Shown piece after piece: positions 1-5,136 of a stretch of 5,136 nucleotides of DNA. The notes under the pieces are model-generated. The model was not told the origin of the DNA. It did not search any database and was given only the letters and a program-made list of their open reading frames with translations. Position numbers and translations under genes: made by a program. Source of the DNA: Amoebophilaceae bacterium UBA1467 (lineage in GTDB: Bacteria; Bacteroidota; Bacteroidia; Cytophagales; Amoebophilaceae); contig DCSL01000075.1 of NCBI GenBank assembly GCA_002325615.1, positions 416 through 5,551 on the forward strand, given 5' to 3'. The stretch's first letter is position 1. Each line of letters begins with the position of its first letter.

Positions 1-434
1 TGGTGGATGCGCTTTACTTCCTTCCATTGGTTGACATTGATGCTAGGGAAGAAAGTATCACCGTCTAGCTGAGCTTTTATTGCTGTCAGATAAATTTTGT
101 CTGCCAAAGCCAGGGTTGCTCGATAAATCTCCCCCCCGCCTGCGATAAATACTTCTGTTTCGTCGGCTTGCTCGGCCACTGCTAGGGCAGCGGTGATGTC
201 GTGCACAATGGTGCCTCCCTCAACCTGGTAATTGGGGTTACGTGTTATGACAATGAGTTTTCTGCCCGGTAGGGGCTTTTTGATCGATGCAAAGGTTTTT
301 CTTCCCATGATTACATGATGACCCATAGTCGTATGCTTAAAGTGCTGCATGTCTTTGGGTAGGTGCCAGGGTAGTTGGTGACCTTGGCCAATAACATGGT
401 TCTCAGCCTTGGCAACGATGATAGATTTGGTCAT
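1..434 (-). CDS. folA: Dihydrofolate reductase, C-terminus cut by window edge
   Basis: Reduces dihydrofolate to tetrahydrofolate with NADPH in the cytoplasm, supplying cofactor for thymidylate, purine and methionine synthesis. The minus strand from 434 gives 144 uninterrupted codons; the family is about 160-165 residues, so roughly the last 20 are off the window. Recognisable parts are VIG at 14-16, the Met20-type loop GHQLPW (18-23), LPKD with the substrate-binding acid D28 (equivalent of E. coli D27), VIMGRKTF (41-48), LPGRK (55-59), the NADPH-binding GGGEIY (99-104) and YLT plus GDTFFP (115-130). All key residues are present, so the protein should be active. ATG at 434 fits the usual N-terminus; an in-frame ATG at 443 would add three residues. 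No Shine-Dalgarno is evident. The gene diverges from the acyl-CoA dehydrogenase remnant. It has a run of seven G on its coding strand (131-137) that stays in frame, unlike shorter runs in the neighbouring pseudogenes. Confidence 0.96.
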   Translation of the reverse strand, partial: MTKSIIVAKAENHVIGQGHQLPWHLPKDMQHFKHTTMGHHVIMGRKTFASIKKPLPGRKLIVITRNPNYQVEGGTIVHDITAALAVAEQADETEVFIAGGGEIYRATLALADKIYLTAIKAQLDGDTFFPSINVNQWKEVKRIH

Positions 435-602
435 GATACCCATGCGCAGTTCAATGAAAGCTCAGAATAGGCAAGTGTTGATGTTGCCAGCTTGTAAAAA
501 AATGACAAAAGATTTGCATTGATAACATATTTGTTAATTATTTGATCTTCAATAATTAATTAAGTGCACAAAAGCGCTTCATGTGTACATAAAAGCTAAA
601 AC
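435..602. promoter_or_regulatory. Divergent AT-rich intergenic region, probable promoters of folA and the ACAD remnant
   Basis: This is the only gap between divergent genes in the window, so it should hold the folA promoter and the former acyl-CoA dehydrogenase promoter. Its AT content rises sharply between about 495 and 565 (for example AATTAATTAA near 554-563). TTTG occurs at 513-516 and again in CATATTTG close downstream. The spacing does not match the Bacteroides pair of a -33 TTTG and a -7 TAnnTTTG, so no exact promoter is called. No hairpin or operator stood out by eye. The location is supported by gene orientation only. Confidence 0.4.
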
Positions 603-1736
603 ATGCTTCAGGAGATTATTCAAGAATTTGGACGCACCCAAATTATCCCTTATCAAAAGCATTGGGATGAAGTACAGCCTTTGCCCATCCAGTTTTTTGA
701 GCAGGTTGGTAACCTAGGTATGATAGGTAGCCTAGTCCCCCAAGAGTACGGCGGTTCATGCCTGAGCTACACACAATATGCAACAGTAATTGAAGAGTTC
801 GCAAAATTAGATGCTGCTGTTGCACTCTCTATACTAGCCCACAACTCAATACTAGCCCACAACTCATTTTGCATAAGGCATATTCTCAGCTACGGCAACA
901 AGACGTAGTAACAAGCATGGTTGCCTAGGCTTAGTTCAGGAAAGTGGATTGGTTCTTGGGCGCTTGCCGAAGCAGAGGCAGGCTCTGACATAAGTAGCCT
1001 AAAAACTGTAGCACGTCAGGTAGCCGGTGGTTGGGTGCTGAAGGGGAAAAAACAGTTTATCATCAATGGAAAAGTAAGTAAGCTGGTAGTGGTCATTGCT
1101 AAAACAAAAATGCCTAATAAAAAGGAAGGAATAAGTGCATTTGTTGTAGAAAAATGTAATGGGGGAGTCATCATTGGTAACAAGGACGATAAGATGGGAA
1201 TGCGGGCTTCTGAGATCGGTGAACTTATTTTTAAGGATTGCTATGTTCCTTCAGAAAATGTGTTAGGACAAACTAGGACAGGGATTTCAGCAAGCGATGC
1301 GTGTGCTAGAGGCAGGCAGAATAGCCATGGCCGCTTTAGGTCTAGGAATTGCTAAGGGGCCATTGAAGCAGTCATCAAATATGCACAAAAGCGCTTTCAA
1401 TTCAAGAAGCCAATCATACACTTTCAGGGAGTTGTATTTCAACTCGCTGACCTGGCTACTAAAGAAGCAGCCAGTGCACACAATCAAAGTGCTATAGCCT
1501 CAAAAATGCGTGATGGAGCAGCGCAAAAACTGGTTTCAATGGCCAAGCTATTTTCTTCTGAGTTGGCCGGAGAAGCTACTAATATGGCCATGCAAATTTT
1601 TGGTGGCTATGGATACATGAAAAAAATGTCTGTAGAAAAATACTATAGAGATGCAAAGCTCTGCACGATCGTAGAAGGTACTGCTGAGATACAGAAAGTC
1701 CTTATTGTCAAAGCGTTATTGGCAGAAAACCCTTAG
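603..1736 (+). pseudogene. Acyl-CoA dehydrogenase (butyryl/short-chain type), broken by stops and frameshifts
   Basis: The ancestral enzyme was an FAD flavoprotein that dehydrogenates acyl-CoA to enoyl-CoA and passes electrons to ETF. The pieces line up over the whole family: PQEYGG near the N-terminus, an AHNS/HIL region, WIGSWALAEAEAGSD (FAD/substrate-binding WxLTExxxGSD), KMGMRASEIGELIF, FGGYGYM and IVEGTAEIQ. The last contains the expected catalytic Glu (codon 1674-1676). Reading frame 603 throughout meets TAG at 906-908 and TAA at 909-911 in a row, with clear homology resuming immediately (QAWLPRL). An extra base at the GGG of 1281-1283 shifts the frame. The loss of one G at 1356-1359 restores it, leaving TAA 1353-1355 in the original frame. 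The span equals 377 sense codons against about 380 in the family. The first 9-10 residues seem missing, since an in-frame TAA lies at 597. An 18-bp duplication adds six residues. Light, full-length damage suggests recent inactivation. The exact chain-length specificity cannot be read. Confidence 0.94.
831..866 (+). repeat. Perfect 18-bp tandem duplication inside the ACAD pseudogene
   Basis: Two identical adjacent 18-base units occupy 831-848 and 849-866, each beginning ATACTAGCCC. In the coding frame they encode ILAHNS twice. Acyl-CoA dehydrogenases normally have one AHNS-like segment here, before the helix leading to HIL..YG. The copy is therefore a gain of six residues that keeps frame. Perfect identity implies a recent event, probably replication slippage. 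Confidence 0.95.
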
Positions 1737-1763
1737 TGTTATAACGTCATAAAAGTAGGCAGT

Positions 1764-1811
1764 ATGTCCACTAAGGTCTCCGAATAGTATCGTATCCATA
1801 GCCTCAGCTTT
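1764..1811 (+). other. Probable original N-terminus of the ABC transporter, cut by an in-frame TAG
   Basis: An ATG at 1764 is in the same frame as the ABC transporter. It reads MSTKVSE, then TAG at 1785-1787, then YRIHSLSF directly into the GTG at 1812. The segment SFVLSAVSSFRFYL across the GTG looks like the continuous N-terminal helix that precedes the first membrane segment in this exporter family. The Val encoded by the GTG thus sits inside a helix rather than at a natural start. TAG is one C-to-T change from CAG (Gln). I infer that the gene once began at 1764 and is either a very young pseudogene or now starts at the GTG. Confidence 0.55.
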
Positions 1812-3533
1812 GTGTTAAGCGCAGTCTCTTCCTTTAGGTTTTATCTAGTAGCGCTGATCTTTATTTTATTGATCTACAGTGGCAATGTGTTTTTAAAAAC
1901 ACAGCTTATCAAAATGCTAGTCGATGCGGTTGTACAAACATCGACTACGCTCGATGAGTTATGGACACTTGTAGGCCATTTTGGGATAGTCCTCTTGATT
2001 GAGTTACTGACCTTTCGTTTTCAGGAGTGGTGTACATTAAGGTACGAACCTGCATTACAGAACCATGTTACTACCTCTGTTTTTAAGCATGTTCTGCAAC
2101 GTGAATATGGGTTCTTTCAAACCCAACTTGCAGGGAATTTGACCACAAAAGTCAATGATGTAGCAGTGTGCATCCCTGCTTTGGTGGCCGTAGTTTTGTA
2201 TGACTATCTCGTTAACTTCTTACTGGTGGGGGGGGCCTTTATTAGCTTATGGAAGGTGAGCCATGGCCTTGCCTGGGTTATTTCCTCCTGGGCTTTATTG
2301 ACGGTTGCTACTGCGTTGTTCATTACCCAGCGTTCACTTCAACTGGCCAAGTATGCTGCAGAAACCGCTGCGCAAATAGGAGGGAAGATGACTGATATGT
2401 TCGACAACATCCTTACGGCGCGCTTGTTTTCGATGCAAGCTTATGCACTAAAACAACTGAATCGGTTTCAAGTAGGATACCTCAAGGCGAGTCAACGATA
2501 TCGTTGGTTGATGCTCAAGTTTTACATTTTTCAGGGAGCTAGTTTCCAGCTCTACCAAGTGGTCTGTCTGCTGCTCTTGGTACGCATGTACGGTCAGCAT
2601 AAGGTTTCTGCAGGAGCATTTGCGATGATCTTATCAACCAATTTGATCATTACAAATGGACTATGGAAAATGTTTGAGCGGATGCAAAAGTTGAATACCC
2701 TGTGGGGCAAAGTGAGTCAGGCATTGCAAGTTTTACTAGCACCGTCACGTATCCAAGATAAATCCCATGCAACATCATTGGTAGTAAACGCAGGCACCAT
2801 CAGCTTCGAGAAGGTAACATTTGGCTATTCGAAAGCCTCCAACCTACTCAATAGGCAGACTATTTACATAGCAGCCAAACAAAAGATTGGTTTGGTAGGC
2901 CACTCAGGAAGTGGGAAAACTACTTTTGTCAATCTTATTTCAAGACTATTCGACTTGGAGAGTGGTGCAATCCTGATTGATGGGCAAGATATACGCGATG
3001 TAACACAGAAGACGCTGCATAAAGCCCTTACTGTAGTAGCTCAAGAAAGTACCTTGTTCCATAGCACCATACTAGAAAACATCCGGTATGGAAAACCAGA
3101 TGCAGATGGTAGCGAGATCATTGAAGCTGCAAAAAGAGCCTGTGCACATGAGTTTATCGTCCAGTTGCCCCACCAGTATGCCACTTCTGTTGGTGCGCGT
3201 GGACTGAAGCTCTCAGAAGACCAAAGGCAACGCATTGCCATTGCCAGAGCATTACTCAAAGAAGCACCTATTGTCATTTTGGATGAAATTACTGCTCACC
3301 TCGATGCAGCCACTGAGCAAAAAATTCACGCTTCATTAGCAGCATGGGTACGTGACAAAACAGTACTAGTCATCAGTCATAAACTTGCCACACTGAGACA
3401 GATGGATCGTATTCTGGTTTTTAACAAAGGAAAAATAGTAGAAGATGGGACACATCAGCAGCTGCTTTCACAAGGCGGGCACTATACAACACTATGGAAC
3501 ATGAGGGATAGGGAGCGACTTGATAAGGAATGA
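1812..3533 (+). CDS. ABC exporter half-transporter (MsbA/multidrug type) with altered signature motif
   Basis: This is an inner-membrane ATP-driven exporter of the fused membrane-plus-ATPase type, 573 residues from the GTG, close to the usual 570-600. It would work as a dimer; the substrate cannot be inferred. Six hydrophobic segments lie at about 10-28, 52-68, 120-145, 152-172, 237-258 and 267-285. The nucleotide-binding domain follows from about 328. It has an A-loop aromatic Y339, Walker A GHSGSGKTT (363-371), Q-loop Q411, Walker B VILDE (D491, E492) and H-loop H523. The signature, normally LSGGQ, is LSEDQ (467-471). S468 and Q471 are kept but both glycines are replaced by acidic residues, including the one that contacts the ATP gamma-phosphate, so ATPase activity may be impaired unless it pairs with a partner subunit. 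The D-loop is also unusual (ITAHLD). The GTG start is the first usable codon after TAG 1785. The dCTP deaminase remnant begins 15 bases after the stop. A G8 run (2228-2235) is in frame. It could be intact, altered or in early decay. Confidence 0.88.
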   Translation: MLSAVSSFRFYLVALIFILLIYSGNVFLKTQLIKMLVDAVVQTSTTLDELWTLVGHFGIVLLIELLTFRFQEWCTLRYEPALQNHVTTSVFKHVLQREYGFFQTQLAGNLTTKVNDVAVCIPALVAVVLYDYLVNFLLVGGAFISLWKVSHGLAWVISSWALLTVATALFITQRSLQLAKYAAETAAQIGGKMTDMFDNILTARLFSMQAYALKQLNRFQVGYLKASQRYRWLMLKFYIFQGASFQLYQVVCLLLLVRMYGQHKVSAGAFAMILSTNLIITNGLWKMFERMQKLNTLWGKVSQALQVLLAPSRIQDKSHATSLVVNAGTISFEKVTFGYSKASNLLNRQTIYIAAKQKIGLVGHSGSGKTTFVNLISRLFDLESGAILIDGQDIRDVTQKTLHKALTVVAQESTLFHSTILENIRYGKPDADGSEIIEAAKRACAHEFIVQLPHQYATSVGARGLKLSEDQRQRIAIARALLKEAPIVILDEITAHLDAATEQKIHASLAAWVRDKTVLVISHKLATLRQMDRILVFNKGKIVEDGTHQQLLSQGGHYTTLWNMRDRERLDKE

Positions 3534-3548
3534 CCAACTCACTAAGCA

Positions 3549-4043
3549 ATGATCTTGACTGCACATGCAATACAGGAAGCCAATAAGCTGGGTAAAGTGA
3601 CCATACAGCCCTTCACTGTAGAAAATTTAGGTACTATATCTTACAGATTTTCTTTGGGGACTCCATAATCATCATAGACCAGATGCAGGATAGCAAACAA
3701 CCTTCGAAGGGCAAGATGTGTAAAATTCCTAGCGCAGGCATGCTTCTACACCCTGATGCCCTCTACTGAGAAGTTGGGAGCCACCCACTTTGCACAAATG
3801 ATCTTTGGATTGAAGCAAACTGCTGCGTTGGGCATCTACCTGGATATCTCTGCCAACTTGGGTCATGTAGGTGCAGTAACACATTGGACCTTAGAAATTA
3901 CTGTTGTCCAGCCTGTGATTATATATCCTAGACTATAGTATAGGCCAAATTTGTTTTGGTACATGCAAGGTGATTATGATAGGTACCAGGGCAACTATAA
4001 TCAGCAGGTTCTTCCAGAAAAGAGTCTACTATGGTTAGAATAA
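3549..4043 (+). pseudogene. dcd: dCTP deaminase remnant, multiple frameshifts
   Basis: The ancestral enzyme deaminates dCTP to dUTP, the precursor of dUMP for thymidylate synthesis. From ATG 3549 the frame reads MILTAHAIQEANKLG, KVTIQPF and SYRFSLG, a typical DCD N-terminus. A lost G in 3656-3659 moves it to the next frame (DSIIIIDQMQD, then GMLLHPDALY), which ends at TGA 3767. The first frame resumes near 3762 as STEKLGATHFAQMIFG and continues to HWTLEITVVQPVIIYP, with the conserved Glu of the TLE motif at 3894-3896. After TAG 3936-3938 a short stretch in another frame (IGQI) leads back to FWYMQGDYDRYQGNY and the final TAA at 4041. Where the family has the active-site GRSSxARLG, this copy has GLKQTAALG (3807-3833), so the catalytic Ser and Arg are also gone. 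Restored length is about 165-170 residues, near the bacterial norm. It starts 15 bases after the ABC gene and ends 23 bases before the kinase remnant, so it was probably in an operon with them. The product is certainly nonfunctional as written. Confidence 0.78.
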
Positions 4044-4066
4044 AGCAACCCAACATGATATAGGCT

Positions 4067-4459
4067 ATGAAGAGAAGACTAGGCATCATTATATAAGGGG
4101 GTGATTGCGCTGGCAAAACCACTTTGGTCAATAGATTAAGATCGAAGCTGAGTCCCCAGGTCTGGTACTCACTCTCTTTGAGTCACCGCGCCGCTGATCA
4201 GTTCGAACGGTACTTAGAGAAGTATCTTGGAGATGAGAGAATTATCTACGATCGGGCACACTTTAGCGAAATTGTTTATGGAAACTTATGGAGAGGGCAT
4301 TCTGGACCGACTGCCTGGCAAAAGGGTTTTCTCAACAATTTTGTCCTCGAAAACTTTGTTGCTGTCTTGGCACAGGCGCCTGGAGACACCTGACTCCAAC
4401 GTTATCATGCACGTTAACAAGAGCAGGCCATTGATGCGTTAGAGTTGGAAAAGTGCAAA
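4067..4459 (+). pseudogene. Thymidylate-kinase-like P-loop kinase, first module of a broken tandem kinase
   Basis: This is the remnant of a cytoplasmic nucleoside-monophosphate-kinase-like protein. From ATG 4067 it reads MKRRLGIII, TAA (4094-4096), then GGDCAGKTTLVNRL, which is Walker A (GxxxxGKT) with the preceding Glu codon probably changed from GAA to TAA. The frame then stays open through FERYLEKYL and IIYDRAHFSEIVYGNLWRG. DRAHFSE (4250-4270) is the DRxHxSE-type motif of dTMP-kinase-like and phage-type kinases. A strand-like ENFVAVLAQAP follows. TGA 4391-4393 and TAA 4415-4417 interrupt LQRYHAR and QEQAIDALELEKCK; both fit C-to-T changes (CGA, CAA). One A is missing from the run 4457-4460, where the frame passes into the second module. 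TTG at 4124 would give an 89-residue ORF, but it lacks the P-loop and would not be functional. The substrate is unknown; dTMP kinase or a broader deoxynucleotide kinase is an inference from motif style and from the dcd neighbour. Confidence 0.72.
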
Positions 4460-4865
4460 ATATGTTCAAATCCAGTAATCCAGCGTCGCTGAACAAGGTA
4501 GTCAATCAAATAGTGACTACTCTGGGGGTCGAAGAAGGTAGCACAGCAGGGCTAAAAGAACCACAAAATCCTAAAAACATAAAAGACTTTATTCTGCTAG
4601 AGGGGGCTAATGGAAGTGGTAAATCTACCCTAGCCAAGCTACTCAAAATCAACATGGTGGGTTGGAGCGTCAAAACCCTAGACTATAAGGATGCAGTTCA
4701 TTTTATGAAGTATTTACAGGCATACAGCCTCAATAAGGAGACCATATTTGATAGAGGACATCTTAGTTAAAAGGTGTAGGATGCTCCTTTTGCTCAACCA
4801 ACGGCTCAGAAATAATCAGTACCATGACTCAAGTGGTATTTTTTTCAGATTGTCAAGAAAAGTGA
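4453..4865 (+). pseudogene. Second thymidylate-kinase-like P-loop module, truncated and frameshifted
   Basis: A GTG at 4453 opens a 105-codon frame. It has an N-terminal linker of about 45 residues, then FILLEGANGSGKSTLAKLL with Walker A at residues 51-58 (K57, S58). An NKETIFDRGHLS segment ends at TAA 4768-4770. The frame continues past the stop as KV, TAG (4777-4779), DAPFAQPTAQK. Restoring Glu and Tyr at the two stops gives DRGHLSEKVY, which mirrors DRAHFSEIVY of the first module. This shows the domain originally went on and that the modules are related. A further missing base in the A run at 4810-4812 moves to a frame reading IISTMTQVVFFSDCQEK up to TGA 4863. The rest of the domain is absent or overwritten by the GNAT fragment. 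Correcting one A at 4457-4460 joins this reading directly to the first module (ELEKCK to NMFKSSNP), so I infer a single former two-kinase polypeptide. A separate gene starting near 4453 cannot be excluded. Confidence 0.68.
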
Positions 4866-5136
4866 CTCCCTTTTTACCTTGATTGAAGAGGCTTTCGATA
4901 ACAGAATCAGCTCACTTTATGAGCACCGGTGCTTAACATTGCAAAAGCTTCAGAAGTTCGACGATCGCTACTGTGAAGTCATGTTGATAGAAAATCAACC
5001 TTTAGGGCTCATGATCTATAAGAAGACATTACAGCAGGAGTTTGGTATCAAAAATGCCTTTAAACTAAAGACCTTGTTTGTATTTAATCCCGAAGAAAAT
5101 ACACGACGAGGACTAGGATCGTTGTTATTTCATCGA
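4824..5136 (+). CDS. GNAT-family N-acetyltransferase, partial at window end, start disturbed
   Basis: GNAT enzymes transfer an acetyl group from acetyl-CoA to an amine; the acceptor here is unknown. The frame 4828-5136 has 103 codons without a stop and leaves the window. It has an N-terminal helical part (SDSLFTLIEEAFDNRISSLYEHR), the strand pair YCEVMLIENQPLGLMIYKK and LKTLFVFNPEENTRRGLGSLLF. The last is the GNAT acetyl-CoA-binding region (motif A), with the GxG turn in RRGLGS (5104-5121). The start is unclear. An ATG at 4824 lies in the neighbouring frame and would join this one if one T were removed from the T7 run 4839-4845, or one base anywhere between 4827 and 4845. Within the frame the first alternative start is TTG 4879, which would cut into the domain. 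It may be a pseudogene, or an ORF read through transcriptional slippage on T7. It overlaps the tail of the second kinase remnant, so a deletion may have fused the two. Confidence 0.66.

Noticed and set aside
513..540. Bacteroidota-type promoter from TTTG at 513 and the TTTG in CATATTTG
   Set aside because: The spacing between the two elements is about 13 bases instead of about 19-21, and the second lacks the TA two bases upstream.
1739..1752. Imperfect 14-base palindrome TTATAACGTCATAA after the acyl-CoA dehydrogenase, as terminator or operator
   Set aside because: It has no loop or T tract for a terminator, and a short AT-rich near-palindrome is common by chance.
3041..3277. 78-codon minus-strand ORF inside the ABC transporter
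   Set aside because: It is antisense to the conserved ATPase domain and has no recognisable motif; it is a shadow of the real gene.
3928..4131. 67-codon minus-strand ORF over the dcd/kinase junction
   Set aside because: The plus strand here carries clear DCD C-terminal and kinase P-loop readings; the minus ORF has no family resemblance.
4227..4442. 71-codon plus-strand ORF overlapping the first kinase module
   Set aside because: It is out of frame with the DRAHFSE and YHAR segments, which form a continuous kinase reading in the neighbouring frame.
906..4779. Reassigned stop codon (alternative genetic code or readthrough) explaining the interrupted genes
   Set aside because: TAG, TAA and TGA all occur inside the broken genes and are mixed with frameshifts, while folA and the ABC gene are open with normal code. 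Decay explains this better.
1..5136. Mobile element, CRISPR array, tRNA/rRNA or toxin-antitoxin system
   Set aside because: No terminal inverted repeats, transposase motifs, spaced repeats or RNA gene landmarks were seen. The GNAT has no recognisable antitoxin next to it in the window.

Overview
The window looks like a decaying stretch of a bacterial chromosome, most likely from a Bacteroidota lineage and possibly a host-dependent one. The lineage call is an inference. It rests on the style of the dihydrofolate reductase (IVITRNP and FIAGGGEIYR segments), the absence of Shine-Dalgarno motifs before the starts, and the high pseudogene load typical of intracellular symbionts such as the Amoebophilus/Cardinium group. 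No marker gene fixes the genus.

Layout. At the left edge, on the minus strand, is an intact folA (dihydrofolate reductase) whose 3' end runs off the window. An AT-rich divergent intergenic region (435-602) separates it from a plus-strand series that fills the rest. First is a near full-length acyl-CoA dehydrogenase pseudogene (603-1736), broken by two adjacent stop codons and by a +1/-1 frameshift pair, and carrying an 18-bp tandem duplication. Next is a long open ABC exporter (1812-3533) with an altered signature motif (LSEDQ) and a stop codon in its apparent original N-terminus. After 15 bases comes a dCTP deaminase remnant (3549-4043), readable only by changing frame several times. After 23 more bases come two consecutive thymidylate-kinase-like P-loop modules (4067 to about 4865). 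They read as one former tandem fusion and are broken by stops and single-base indels. Last is a GNAT acetyltransferase fragment that starts in a frame-disturbed zone and is still open at the window end.

How the genes relate. folA, the dCTP deaminase and the thymidylate-kinase-like modules all belong to thymidylate/dNTP supply. folA is intact; the others are eroded. This would fit a bacterium that now obtains deoxynucleotides from its host, but that is inference. The spacing from the ABC gene through the kinase modules suggests a former operon. The lesions are mainly one-base changes in short homopolymers plus nonsense substitutions, while the longest G runs (G7 in folA, G8 in the ABC gene) are in frame. 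I see no RNA gene, insertion sequence, CRISPR array or attachment site. The most unusual items are the tandem kinase fusion and the ABC transporter with a non-canonical signature.
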